64,000 nt of DNA from JAJDXW01 sp965214795 (GCA_965214795.1 OZ243976.1:2232001-2296000); one strand, 5' to 3'; positions 7,790-16,987 are shown, counted from the first letter of the stretch. Notes: generated by a model not told the origin, from the letters alone. Program-made: numbers and translations.

Positions 7790-8680
7790 ATGACGCCGGA
7801 AGAAGTGCTCTCCCACCCGCCGCGGGTGTTCTCGCAGGCGCAGCGCGAGTCCTATTTCGAGAATGGCTACCTTTCCGTCGAGCGCTTCGTCGACGGCGAA
7901 TGGCTGGAGCGGCTCCGCCGGGTCGCCGTCGAGTTCGTCGAACGGAGCCGCGCGGAGACCCGTTCCGGCAACGTCCTCGACCTGGCCCCCGGCCACCGCG
8001 CCGACGCGCCGCGCCTCCGCCGGCTCAAGCGCCCCGACGAGCAGCACGAGACCTTCTGGGCGTTCGCGACCGGGGCCATTGCCGACGCCGCCGCCGATCT
8101 CGTCGGTCCGGCCGTGGTGTTCCATCACTCGAAGCTCAACTACAAGTGGAACGACGGCGCGGACCAGGTGGACTGGCACCAGGACATCCAGTTCTACCCC
8201 CACACCAACTACAGCCCGCTCACGATCGGGGTCTATCTGCGGGATACCGACTACGACGACGGCGCGCTCGGCTTCATTCCCGGCAGTCACCGGGGCCCGC
8301 TCTTCGATCAGTACGACGAAAGGGGCCGGTGGGCGGGTTGCCTCGCGCCGGCCGACGCCTCGACCCTCCCCGAGTCCGCCGCGGTCTACGTCGAAGCGCC
8401 GGCCGGCTCGATCACCGTGCACAACTGCCGCACCGTGCACGGCTCGCCGGCAAGTCGGCGGGACGACGGGCGCCCACTCCTCCTCAACGCCTACGCATCC
8501 GCCGATGCCTTTCCGTACACGCCGCATCCCGATCCGTCGTGCCACTCGGGCAGGATCGTGCGCGGGCGCCCGGCGCGATGGGCACATCATGACCCGCGCC
8601 CATGCCTCGTCCCGCCCGACTGGTCCGGCGGATACACATCCATCTTCGCCGCCCGGACCGGAGAGGACGCGGCGGTTTGA
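7790..8680 (+). CDS. phytanoyl-CoA dioxygenase (PhyH) family protein
   Basis: Fe(II)/2-oxoglutarate oxygenase, 296 residues. The iron ligands are visible: DWHQD (His130, Asp132) and the distal TVHGSP (His217). FENGYLSVERFVD near the N-terminus and the GALGFIPGSHRGPL segment are typical of PhyH proteins. It hydroxylates an unactivated carbon of an unknown substrate in the cytosol. It lies 91 bases after the flavin monooxygenase and before a tiny lipoprotein gene, suggesting a small oxidative unit. Confidence 0.88.
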   Translation: MTPEEVLSHPPRVFSQAQRESYFENGYLSVERFVDGEWLERLRRVAVEFVERSRAETRSGNVLDLAPGHRADAPRLRRLKRPDEQHETFWAFATGAIADAAADLVGPAVVFHHSKLNYKWNDGADQVDWHQDIQFYPHTNYSPLTIGVYLRDTDYDDGALGFIPGSHRGPLFDQYDERGRWAGCLAPADASTLPESAAVYVEAPAGSITVHNCRTVHGSPASRRDDGRPLLLNAYASADAFPYTPHPDPSCHSGRIVRGRPARWAHHDPRPCLVPPDWSGGYTSIFAARTGEDAAV

Positions 8681-8692
8681 GCGAGGAGCGGA

Positions 8693-8848
8693 ATGAAGCA
8701 GCCACCCAGGTCCCCCTTCGAACCGATGCTCCCTTCCTTGCGCCGAGCGTTCCGAACCGGCACGCGCATCGGAGGGGGCTTGGCCCTCTCGGTACTGGCG
8801 ATGCACCTCGCCGGATGCACGGGGCTCATTCCGGGCCTGCCCGGCTGA
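8693..8848 (+). CDS. very small predicted lipoprotein (51 aa)
   Basis: ATG 8693 follows a strong GAGGAG site (8682-8688) twelve bases after the PhyH stop. The product has an Arg-rich N-region, a hydrophobic core LALSVLAMHL and a lipobox LAGC with Cys42, leaving a mature peptide of only about ten residues (CTGLIPGLPG). It therefore looks like an entericidin-sized membrane-anchored lipopeptide. No family recognised. It is too short for routine gene calling, but the ribosome site and lipobox argue that it is real. Confidence 0.6.
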   Translation: MKQPPRSPFEPMLPSLRRAFRTGTRIGGGLALSVLAMHLAGCTGLIPGLPG

Positions 8849-8850
8849 GC

Positions 8851-8905
8851 ATCGCCCAGGTATCACCCAGGTATCACCCAGGTATCGCCCGGGTATCGCC
8901 CGGGC
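8851..8905. repeat. tandem 11-bp repeat, five units
   Basis: Five consecutive 11-base units of the form ATCRCCCRGGT begin right after the lipoprotein stop, in the gap between two convergent genes. Units 1-3 have CCCAGG and units 4-5 CCCGGG, showing progressive divergence. The period is close to one DNA helical turn, so the same face is presented repeatedly. Confidence 0.85.
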
Positions 8906-8945
8906 TTCTCCACCCCGGAAGACCGCGGGGCAGGGCGGGGCGGGA

Positions 8946-10016
8946 TCAGCCGCGGAGGCCGAGAGGGTCGTCCGGGTCCACGCCGGGAGCGAAGGGGCGC
9001 CGCCGGTCGTAGTCGGTGAGCTGGTAGACGAGCCCGAGCCAGTTGTTGACGAGGGCCTTGCCGGTGTCGGTCCAGGTGTTGTCCAGCTCGGGGAGTACCT
9101 CTCCCTCCGGGAAGTCGGGCGGGGAGGCGCCCGATCCGCGGGCCCGTTCCACCTCTTCGCGGTAGGCCGCGAAGCGCCGCTCGACACCGGGCGGGAAGTA
9201 GTGCTCGGGGGATGGCGGATAGTCGTCCCGTTCCCCCCGCAGATACCGCCCTACCTCGCGCTTGTACTCCTTGAGGAGGCTCTCCCGGTCGTACTCCGGG
9301 TGGCCCTGGAAGTAGACGAAGCGCAAGCCGTCCGGGCTCGTCGCGATCAGGACGCCGCCTTCGTCGCTCTCGACGAGCACCCGGAGGCCGGCTTCCTCCA
9401 TCCGGTCGCGGGCGACGTCGTTGAACCGGGAGTGAGGGGTCTCGAAGCGGGTGTTGATCCCGGCCACGAGCGGGTGGACTCCGTCGCGCACCCGGTGCGA
9501 GTAGACCCCCCAACGCTTCGCCGGCAGGTGCGTTCGCTGCACCCCATGGAGCCACTCGAAGGCGGCGTGGCTCGCGAGGCATGAGCACAGCATCGACGCC
9601 ACGTTCTCCCGCCCCCAGGCCATGACCTCGATGAGGGGCTCCCAGAACGCCTCCCGGGTGATGTCGGCTTCCGTCACGTTCGCGCCGGTTACGATGAGAG
9701 CATCGAGCCCCTCGCGCCGCAGGCGCTCGAACGGCTCGTAATACCGGTCGACCCGCTCGCGCGCGGCGCCCGCGCGGTCCACGCCGGCCATCGTGAACGG
9801 ATGGACGAAGAGCTGGGCGATCCGGTTCGAGGCTCCGACGAGCCGCAGGAACTGCCGTTCCGTCGCCGCGAGGGCCGCGTCCGGCATCAGGTTGAGGAAG
9901 CCGATGTGAAGCTCGCGGATGTCCTGGCGCCGCGCGCGCTCGGGGTCGAGGATCTCGTGACCCTCCTTCCGGAGCCGGTCGAACGTCGGAAGGGCGGAGT
10001 GGGCGACGAGCGGCAT
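8946..10016 (-). CDS. metA: homoserine O-succinyltransferase/acyltransferase (MetA family)
   Basis: First committed step of methionine synthesis: acylation of homoserine. 356 residues. LHIGFLNLMPDAALAATERQFLRLVG near the N-terminus is the MetA signature, and YFQGHPEYDRESLLKEYKRE carries the catalytic His and Glu. The nucleophile region reads SMLCSCLASHAA (Cys144 and Cys146) instead of the usual VCWAVQA, so the Trp and Gln next to the catalytic Cys are replaced; Cys146 aligns best. LDNTWTDTGKALVNNWLG closes the domain. Its likely partner enzyme is the trans-sulfuration gene at 2279-3454. Transcribed convergently with the lipoprotein gene. Confidence 0.9.
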   Translation of the reverse strand: MPLVAHSALPTFDRLRKEGHEILDPERARRQDIRELHIGFLNLMPDAALAATERQFLRLVGASNRIAQLFVHPFTMAGVDRAGAARERVDRYYEPFERLRREGLDALIVTGANVTEADITREAFWEPLIEVMAWGRENVASMLCSCLASHAAFEWLHGVQRTHLPAKRWGVYSHRVRDGVHPLVAGINTRFETPHSRFNDVARDRMEEAGLRVLVESDEGGVLIATSPDGLRFVYFQGHPEYDRESLLKEYKREVGRYLRGERDDYPPSPEHYFPPGVERRFAAYREEVERARGSGASPPDFPEGEVLPELDNTWTDTGKALVNNWLGLVYQLTDYDRRRPFAPGVDPDDPLGLRG

Positions 10017-10158
10017 CGGTCAATCGATCAGGTACGGGGGGGAACTGCGACGGGAGGAACGCGGGGCCTCGGTTCGGGGATGCGGTGGTCTGCGCGGGCG
10101 GAGCCGGCGGAGGGCGGTCGCGGCACCGGGGCCGAACGCTCGTGCATGCGGGCCGCCG

Positions 10159-11022
10159 TCAGACGCTCCCCGCGCGGGCGGGCGCCTCGGCCGCATCCAG
10201 GAGGTTCGCCACGAGGTCGAGGAAGTCCGCCTCGTCGCGCACTCCCTCCGTCGTGCGTGCCTCCACGGTGTAGCCGTGGCGGCGCGAGATCGCCTCGTAG
10301 AGCGGCCGCCGGTGCGCGACCAGCGACGGGAACACCCACTGCACGAAGTCGTCCGGCTCGACCTCTATCGGCGATCCGAGGCCCCGTTCCGCGAGGTAGG
10401 CCGCGAGTTGCGCGTCGAAGAATGCCTCCGGGTAATAGAGCGGCTTCGGATCGGCACGCTGGCGGTCCACCAGCTCGACCTCCATTTCGGCATCGGCCCG
10501 CAGGTACAGGATGAGGGTGTGTTCGGCAAGGATCGGGATCACGGACCGATCTTCGATCTCGCACACGCTTCCCCCCGCGTCGTTCACGAAGTGATCGTAG
10601 CCGTAGATGGCGCGGCTGCGCTCGATGAACCCCGGGACGTCCTTCATCGCGCCCACCTCGGCGTCGTGATGCAGGCGCTGGCGGCGTCGGAACTCGCCGA
10701 CGGTGAAGCCGCCGTGCGTCGGGTCGCCGACCTTGCCGAGGAAGGTGGACACCGGTTGCAGGTTGTCCACGGTGATGTTGCTCCTGATGTAGATCGAGTC
10801 GGTGCGGAGAAGGTCGCGGAGAAAGTCGACCTGCATCGCCTGGCGCTTGATGTTGTCCAGGATCGGCTCGTCGAGGTAGCGGGTGCCGATCCGGTAGTCC
10901 CCCGAGTAGTGGAACCAGTTGCTCTTCGGGAGTCGGTTGGCGAGTGTGGTCTTCCCCACCCCGGACATCCCGAGCAGGGTCACCGCCTTGTGCGGCCAGT
11001 CCACGAACTCGCGGGCGGTCAT
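10159..11022 (-). CDS. orphan P-loop ATPase
   Basis: 287 residues from ATG 11022. The N-terminal Walker A GMSGVGKTT (18-26) follows a single beta strand KAVTLL, as in nucleotide kinases or small GTPase-like folds. Later segments include YSGDYRIGTRYLDEPI and FVNDAGGSVCEI, with no obvious GTPase specificity motif. It is a conserved proteobacterial ATPase type without an assigned role as far as I recognise. It lies between the NIPSNAP gene (52 bases upstream) and metA (142 bases downstream) on the same strand, so co-transcription is likely. Confidence 0.75.
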   Translation of the reverse strand: MTAREFVDWPHKAVTLLGMSGVGKTTLANRLPKSNWFHYSGDYRIGTRYLDEPILDNIKRQAMQVDFLRDLLRTDSIYIRSNITVDNLQPVSTFLGKVGDPTHGGFTVGEFRRRQRLHHDAEVGAMKDVPGFIERSRAIYGYDHFVNDAGGSVCEIEDRSVIPILAEHTLILYLRADAEMEVELVDRQRADPKPLYYPEAFFDAQLAAYLAERGLGSPIEVEPDDFVQWVFPSLVAHRRPLYEAISRRHGYTVEARTTEGVRDEADFLDLVANLLDAAEAPARAGSV

Positions 11023-11074
11023 GTGCACGAGCCCGTCTCCGCCGGAACGCCGTCGGCCTCGAAGCCCCTGGACC

Positions 11075-11710
11075 CTACCGGAGGGGCGAGTGGGCGGCCG
11101 GAACCAGGATCGTCGAGTGCATCTCCTCGAGGAGCGGCCCCGCCCGGCCCAGGAACTCCTTCCAGCGCGGGTCGGCGGCGACCGCCGCCCGGCGCTCGGT
11201 GCGCGCGTCCACGGACGGATAGGCCCACAGGTGGGAGACCTCGTTCGGCTGCCCCGCCTCGGTGATCCAGGCGCCGACGTTCTTCGAGTACTCCTCGCGG
11301 ACCGGCATGATGTCCTGGAAGTGCTTCGCCCATTCGCGCACGCGCCCCGGTGCGGTCCGGTAGTTGCGGTACTCGTAGATGTTGCCCGCGGATCCCGGCG
11401 CCTTGAGCGGGAGGATGGGGTCGAGGAGCCGGATGTCCTGGCGGACAAGGTGCTCGCGGATGAGGGGGATGTACTCCCTGGCCCACCGCTCGTTCTTCGC
11501 AAGCTCGCCCCGGAGGCGGTGGCGCTCGTTGCGATCGGCGTAGCTCCAGAGGTGCATCACCTGGTTGAGCGGGCCGATCTCGGTCAGCCAGTAGCCCTCC
11601 AGCTTCCCGTAATCGTCGCCGCGGATCGCGCGGCCGACCTCGCCCGCGTTCTTCGCCACGGTCGGGCCGGCGCCGGCCCGCAGGGTGTAGGTGCGAAGCT
11701 CGTAGATCAC
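11075..11710 (-). CDS. NIPSNAP family protein, two domains
   Basis: Dimeric alpha/beta-barrel protein of the NIPSNAP family, 211 residues. The GTG at 11710 is chosen because GGGAGGAC lies about eight bases upstream. Two repeats are visible: VIYELRTYTLRAG... with QVMHLWSYADRNERHRLR, then NIYEYRNYRTAPGRV... with EVSHLWAYPSVDARTERRAA. Family members bind small hydrophobic ligands or act in degradative pathways; the function here is unknown. Confidence 0.85.
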   Translation of the reverse strand: MIYELRTYTLRAGAGPTVAKNAGEVGRAIRGDDYGKLEGYWLTEIGPLNQVMHLWSYADRNERHRLRGELAKNERWAREYIPLIREHLVRQDIRLLDPILPLKAPGSAGNIYEYRNYRTAPGRVREWAKHFQDIMPVREEYSKNVGAWITEAGQPNEVSHLWAYPSVDARTERRAAVAADPRWKEFLGRAGPLLEEMHSTILVPAAHSPLR

Positions 11711-11931
11711 GTTCTGTCCTCCCGGATGGAATCGCCCGGCCGCTTCGGGCCGTCGAGGCCACAGCATACCGCAGCCCGCGGACCGCGCAGGCGAAGCGCA
11801 ATCCGACACGAGCCCACCCGCACCGTCGCCGGACGGAAAACGAGCCCTGCCCGGACTGCGGCCCGGTCGGGGGCGCCTCGTGCCGCCGGTACACTATACG
11901 GTCGGGACGGAGGGCATGGGATCGCGTCGCC

Positions 11932-13188
11932 ATGGCGGTCACGGCAGAAGCGGGAGGCACCGCCGGAGCGGCGGACCGGAGCGGGTCCGCACGGGCCGTC
12001 GCGGTCGTCAGCACCGCCCACTTCACGAGCCACTTCTACCTGCTGCTCCTGCCACCGCTCTTTCCGCTCCTGCGCGAGGTGTACGGCGTCGGGTACACCG
12101 AGCTCGGCTTCGCGTTCAGCGTCTTCAGCATCGTCACCGCCTGCACCCAGGTGCCGGTCGGCTTCGCGGTGGACCGCTTCGGGGCGCGCCGGCTCCTCGC
12201 CGCCGGCCTGCTCCTCCAGGGCGCCGCCTTCGTGCTCATCGGGCTTGCGCCCTTCTATGGAGCCCTGGTGGCCCTGATGGGGGTGGCGGGGCTCGCCAAC
12301 GCGGTGTACCACCCGGCCGATTACTCGCTCCTCAACGCCTCGGTGAACCCGCGCCGCATGGGGCGCGCGTTCTCGTTCCATACCTCGGCCGGGATGCTCG
12401 GCAACGCGGTGGCCCCGGTGACCATGGTGTTCCTGATGACGTTCCTGGACTGGCGGGCAGGGCTTGCCCTCTGCGGCACCCTCGGCTTCGCGGTGGGGTT
12501 GCTGGTGCTCTTCAACGATCGGGTGCTGAAGGACCGGGTAGCCCCGGCGGGCCGGGAGGACGGGGCACTCGCGGGCGGCGCGGGCGCCGCCGCGTCCGGC
12601 GCCACCGGCATCAGGCTTCTCCTCACCGCTCCGATCCTCCTCGGGACCCTCTTCTTCTTCGGGATGTCGCTTTCCGGCTACGGCATCCAGTCGTTCGGCA
12701 TTTCGGCCCTCCATGCTCTCCACGACATCGCGTCCTCCAAGGCGACGTGGGTGGTCAGCGCCTACCTCTTCGCATTGCCGGCCGGCGTCCTCACCGGGGG
12801 CTGGGTCGCGGACCGGATCCGGCGCCGCCACGACGCGTTCGCGGCGCTCTGCATCGTGATGGTCGCGGTGTGCATCGGGGCGGTGGCCGCCCTCCGGCCG
12901 CCGCTCGAGCTCGTCGCCGCGATCTTCGTCGCCGCGGGGTTCTTCTCCGGGATGGTGGCGCCGTCGCGCGACATGCTCATCCGTTCGATGTCGCCGCCGG
13001 GAGAGATCGCCAAGGTCTTCGGTTTCGTCTCGACCGGATTCAACCTCGGCGGGATCGTCGCGCCGGTCGTGTTCGGCATCCTCCTCGATCGGAGCGAACC
13101 CGGGAGCGTGTTCTGGACGGTGGCGCTGGTGAGCCTCGCCACCGTCTTCACGGTGCTGACGACGGGGAAGGCGCGGCGGCGGCCCTGA
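11932..13188 (+). CDS. MFS transporter
   Basis: Inner-membrane major facilitator of 418 residues with about twelve hydrophobic segments in two halves around a polar loop near residues 195-220. STAHFTSHFYLLLLPPLFPL in TM1 and VDRFGARRLLAAG between TM2 and TM3 (the loop 2-3 motif) are characteristic; the N-terminal half resembles the fosmidomycin-resistance/Fsr-like group. Substrate unknown. Divergent from the NIPSNAP gene across 221 bases that probably hold both promoters. Confidence 0.88.
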   Translation: MAVTAEAGGTAGAADRSGSARAVAVVSTAHFTSHFYLLLLPPLFPLLREVYGVGYTELGFAFSVFSIVTACTQVPVGFAVDRFGARRLLAAGLLLQGAAFVLIGLAPFYGALVALMGVAGLANAVYHPADYSLLNASVNPRRMGRAFSFHTSAGMLGNAVAPVTMVFLMTFLDWRAGLALCGTLGFAVGLLVLFNDRVLKDRVAPAGREDGALAGGAGAAASGATGIRLLLTAPILLGTLFFFGMSLSGYGIQSFGISALHALHDIASSKATWVVSAYLFALPAGVLTGGWVADRIRRRHDAFAALCIVMVAVCIGAVAALRPPLELVAAIFVAAGFFSGMVAPSRDMLIRSMSPPGEIAKVFGFVSTGFNLGGIVAPVVFGILLDRSEPGSVFWTVALVSLATVFTVLTTGKARRRP

Positions 13189-13297
13189 GCGGGTTGCGGC
13201 CGCCACACGACAAGAAATGGTCCTGCGCCCGCGCGCCTGCACCCTGAAGCAGGCTTCCCGTAAGCTTATGCAAGGTGAATAGCGGGGCGGTCGCGAC

Positions 13298-16075
13298 ATG
13301 AACCAACCGCGACGGAAAACCGGAAGCGGGCGGGGGCGGGGGCACGGAGCCAGGGACGCCCCACCGACGTTCCGGGGCTGGATCTCGACCGACGAAGACG
13401 AGATCAGACGGCGGGAATGGCGCGGCCGGACCGAGATCGACGAAGTGTGCCCTCTCGACCACGGCCACGGCCCGTTCGGCGACTACCGGGTGGGCTCGTC
13501 GAGCGGCAGCCGCTATACCGTCGAGATCCGATCGCTCCGGGAGCGGATCAATTCCTGCGAGTGCCACGACTACCGCACCAATCGCCTGGGAACCTGCAAG
13601 CACGTCGAGGGCGTGCTGCGCCACCCGCGCGGCGTTCGTGCGGCTCGCCCGGTTGGTCGGGAATCGAGCGGACGCCTCGAGATATTCCTCGATGAACGCA
13701 ACGGGCGGGAGGTGCGGATGGTGGTCCCGGAGGAGGTTGCGCGCGGCCACCCCGAACTCGTGCAGCAGGCTGAACGCAGCTTCCGCGGCCTGCGCCGAGG
13801 TTCCGCAAGGGCGCTCGGCGCGCTTCGCGAGATGGCGCTCGAACAGCCCGATGTCCTCCGGATCTCGCGCCGGCTGGAGAGCTGGGTCGATGCCCGGAAG
13901 GCGTCGAATCGAAGGCGCCGCGAACGCGCGCGCTTCGTGGCGGACCTCGAGGCGGGACGCCGATCGCTCGACTTTCTCAAACGCCCGCTCCTTCCGTACC
14001 AGGTCGAGGGCGTTCTCCACCTCGCGTTCGGGGAGCGTGCCCTGCTCGCGGACGACATGGGCCTCGGGAAGACCGTTCAGGCCATCGCCGCGTGCGCACT
14101 GCTGCGCGAGCTCCGCGGGATCGAGCGCGTCCTGGTGGTGTCCCCCGCATCCCTCAAGGCCGAGTGGGAGGAGCAGATCACGGTCTTCTCCGACTTCCCC
14201 GCCACCGTCGTGTTCGGCTCTCCGGTGGCGCGCCGCGCCGCCTACCGGCGCCGCACCTTCTTCACGCTCTGCAACTACGAGCAGATCGTGACGGACCGGG
14301 AGGACCTCCTCGACATGCTTCGGCCCGACGTCGTGGTCCTCGACGAAGCCCAGCGCATCAAGAACTGGCAAACCAAGACCGCGAACGCGGTGAAGAAGCT
14401 CGACAGCCGGTACGCTTTCGTCCTTACCGGGACGCCGCTCGAGAACCGGATCGACGAGATCTACTCGATCGTCCAGTTCCTGAATCCCGAACTGCTCGGT
14501 CCGCTGTTCCGGTTCAACCGGGAGTTCTACGAGCTTGACGACAAGGGCCGCGCCACAGGCTATCGGAACCTGGAAGCGCTCGCGGATCGGGTGTCCTCGG
14601 TGATGCTCCGACGGCGCAAGGAAGACGTCGAGAGCGAGCTCCCCGGACGGACGGTGAAGACCTTCTTCGTCCCCATGACCGAGACGCAGCTCGATACCTA
14701 CGACGATTACGAATACCGCGCGAGGCGCCTCGCGGCGCTCGCCGCGCGGCGGCCGCTGACCCCGGAGGAGTTCAAGATGCTCCAGGGGCATCTCGCCTGC
14801 ATGCGCATGGTCTGCGATACGCCCTACATCCTGGACGGCAAACCGCACGAGTGTCCCAAGATGGAGGAGATCGAGCGGTTGCTGCCCGACCTTCTGAACG
14901 ATCCCGGGCGCAAGATCATCGTCTTCTCCGAATGGGTGCGGATGCTGGAGCTGGTCCGCGCCCACGCAGTGGACGCCGGCATCGAATTCGCCTGGCACAC
15001 GGGTTCCGTCCCGCAGCACCGGCGGCGCGCCGAAATCGAGCGATTCCGCGAGGACCCGGAGTGCCGGCTGTTCCTTTCCTCCGAGTCCGGGGGGGTGGGA
15101 CTCAACCTCCAGGCGGCAGATACGGTCATCAACATGGACCAGCCCTGGAACCCCGCCCGCCTGGAGCAGCGAATCGCCCGCGCCTGGCGCAAGCACCAGG
15201 CCCGTCCGGTCAACGTCATCAACCTGGTGAGCGAGCGAACCATCGAGCACCGCATGCTCGGGCTGCTGGACGCAAAGCGGGCCCTCGCCGAAGGCGTGCT
15301 GGACCGGCGCGGCGACCTGTCGGAGATCCGCATGCCCACGAGCCGGGCGGCGTTCATGGAGCGGCTGCAAGCGGTGCTCGACGGCGAACGGGAGGACCCC
15401 GGCGAGCCGCCCGCACCCTCGGCGCTCGACCGGATCCGTGACGCCCTGGTCGTCGAGCACGGCGCGGCGCTGCGGAGGATCCTCGTCCGCGAAGCCGACG
15501 AGGCGGCGCTGATCGTGATCTCCCTCTCACCGGAGCGCATCGCGGAAGAGGAACGCCGCCTCGCCGAAGCGTCGGGTCTCGGCGTCAAGATGATCGATCC
15601 GGCCGCCTACGAGTCGATGCAGCGCCTCGCGGAGGCCGGGTTGATCTCGATGCCGGCGGGGGATTTCGACGAGGTGTACCCCGCCCTCGATGCCGAAGAC
15701 GCCGAGTCCGCCGGTCGGGTCCTCCGCGCGAAGGCGCTCGCCGAACGCGCGGAGCACAAGCTCAAGGCGGCCGCGCTGCTCGAGGGCGGCGGATTCGCGG
15801 AGGAAGCATGCGCGCCTGCCGTGGAGGCGGCCCGGCTCACCGCCGGATGCCTGGCCGCCGCGGTGGGAGAGCCGGAACCGGAGGACGCCGAGGCGGCCGC
15901 GACCCTGCTGCTTCAACACGAATCCGGCGCCGGCGCCGATGGCTTGCCGATCGATGCGATTCGCATCCTGTCCGGCGAGCACGCGGGGCCGAGCGCGACC
16001 GCCCCGGTGCGGAAGCTCCTGGACGTGATTTCGCGGCGGGTCGAAGACGTTGCGTCCGCCGCGGCGGGGCGATAG
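13298..16075 (+). CDS. SNF2-family DEAD/DEAH helicase with SWIM zinc finger and alpha-helical C-terminal extension
   Basis: 925-residue DNA-dependent ATPase. A SWIM zinc finger with ligands Cys87, Cys89, Cys100 and His102 is followed by the SNF2 motor: Walker A DDMGLGKT (Lys258), DEAQ box VVLDEAQRIKN (about 349), LTGTPLENRIDEIYS, and the C-terminal helicase lobe with KIIVFSEW and QAADTVINMDQPWNPARLEQR. The last 220 residues form a separate region containing AEHKLKAAALLEGGGFAEEACAPAVEAA (shown in part), which looks like a helical bundle of HEPN type. Likely a chromatin or transcription-recycling translocase like RapA relatives; a defence role is possible but has no partner genes here. Confidence 0.9.
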   Translation: MNQPRRKTGSGRGRGHGARDAPPTFRGWISTDEDEIRRREWRGRTEIDEVCPLDHGHGPFGDYRVGSSSGSRYTVEIRSLRERINSCECHDYRTNRLGTCKHVEGVLRHPRGVRAARPVGRESSGRLEIFLDERNGREVRMVVPEEVARGHPELVQQAERSFRGLRRGSARALGALREMALEQPDVLRISRRLESWVDARKASNRRRRERARFVADLEAGRRSLDFLKRPLLPYQVEGVLHLAFGERALLADDMGLGKTVQAIAACALLRELRGIERVLVVSPASLKAEWEEQITVFSDFPATVVFGSPVARRAAYRRRTFFTLCNYEQIVTDREDLLDMLRPDVVVLDEAQRIKNWQTKTANAVKKLDSRYAFVLTGTPLENRIDEIYSIVQFLNPELLGPLFRFNREFYELDDKGRATGYRNLEALADRVSSVMLRRRKEDVESELPGRTVKTFFVPMTETQLDTYDDYEYRARRLAALAARRPLTPEEFKMLQGHLACMRMVCDTPYILDGKPHECPKMEEIERLLPDLLNDPGRKIIVFSEWVRMLELVRAHAVDAGIEFAWHTGSVPQHRRRAEIERFREDPECRLFLSSESGGVGLNLQAADTVINMDQPWNPARLEQRIARAWRKHQARPVNVINLVSERTIEHRMLGLLDAKRALAEGVLDRRGDLSEIRMPTSRAAFMERLQAVLDGEREDPGEPPAPSALDRIRDALVVEHGAALRRILVREADEAALIVISLSPERIAEEERRLAEASGLGVKMIDPAAYESMQRLAEAGLISMPAGDFDEVYPALDAEDAESAGRVLRAKALAERAEHKLKAAALLEGGGFAEEACAPAVEAARLTAGCLAAAVGEPEPEDAEAAATLLLQHESGAGADGLPIDAIRILSGEHAGPSATAPVRKLLDVISRRVEDVASAAAGR

Positions 16076-16090
16076 GGGAGGGGAGTCGGC

Positions 16091-16987
16091 ATGCGAGACG
16101 GGCTATCGGGCAAGGGCGGCCGGAACGGAGGCGGCTTCGACCTCCGGCCGAGCGGCGAGGGGGCGGGCGCGGAAGTGATCGGCGTCGATCTTGCCGTGCA
16201 CCTGCCCGATGACGTGTTCGCCCGGATTGACCGCGCGCTTGCGGACCATGGGGTGCTCGTCTTCCGAGAGCAGCGCCTCCCCCCCGAGCGCCACCTCGCC
16301 TTCTGCGAACGGTTCGGCCCGGTCGAGGTCAACGCATTCGATCGATACGCGCTCCCCGGCCATCCCGGGGTGCTGGTGGTCTCGAACGTCGTCAGGGACG
16401 GGCGCCCCATCGGGTACGCGGACGCGGGCAGCCATTGGCACACGGACATGTCCTACACCGCGACCCCGCCCCGCTGCACCGCCCTGCACGCGATCGAGGT
16501 CCCGACGAGCACCGGCGGGCGCAACCTCGGGGACACCCTGTTCGCGAACGCCCGCGCCGCCTGGGAGGCGCTGGACGAGGCGGAGCGCGGGCGCATTGAC
16601 GGGCTTCGCGCCGTGCATCGCTTCAGCGCGAAGGAGCGGGGGGTCAGACGGCCGGTCAAGCTGACCCCCGAGCAGATCGCCCGGTATCCGGACGTGGTCC
16701 ATCCCGTCGCGCGCACCCACCCCGTGAGCGGAGCCAGGGCCCTCTACGTGCGCGAAGGGGAGTGCATCGGGATCGAGGGCATGCCCGACGCGGAGGCCGT
16801 GGGTCTCGTCAAGCGGCTCTCCGACCACATCATCCGGCCGGAGTTCCAGTACCGGCACTGCTGGCGGGTCGGCGACCTCGTCATCTGGGACAACTGCGTG
16901 GTGCAGCACGTCGCCCTTCGCGACTACGAGTGGCCGCAGCGCCGCCTCATGCACCGGGTGACCGCGGGAGGCTCCGTGCCGTTCTGA
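16091..16987 (+). CDS. TauD/TfdA family Fe(II)/2-oxoglutarate dioxygenase
   Basis: 298 residues with the double-stranded beta-helix ligands: HWHTDMSY (His117, Asp119) and a distal histidine in CVVQHVALRDY (His273), followed by an Arg cluster WPQRRLMHRV for 2-oxoglutarate. GVLVFREQRLPPERHLAFCERFGPVEV near the N-terminus is standard for the family. Substrate unknown (taurine, alkyl sulfates and aryloxyacids are family examples). The gene starts 15 bases after the helicase gene, so the two may be co-transcribed. Confidence 0.88.
   Translation: MRDGLSGKGGRNGGGFDLRPSGEGAGAEVIGVDLAVHLPDDVFARIDRALADHGVLVFREQRLPPERHLAFCERFGPVEVNAFDRYALPGHPGVLVVSNVVRDGRPIGYADAGSHWHTDMSYTATPPRCTALHAIEVPTSTGGRNLGDTLFANARAAWEALDEAERGRIDGLRAVHRFSAKERGVRRPVKLTPEQIARYPDVVHPVARTHPVSGARALYVREGECIGIEGMPDAEAVGLVKRLSDHIIRPEFQYRHCWRVGDLVIWDNCVVQHVALRDYEWPQRRLMHRVTAGGSVPF

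Noticed and set aside
8851..8905. Possible CRISPR-like array
   Set aside because: 11-bp units lie head to tail without spacers; a simple tandem repeat.
13298..16087. DISARM- or similar SNF2-based defence operon
   Set aside because: No methyltransferase, nuclease or other defence partner flanks the helicase; neighbours are metabolic genes.
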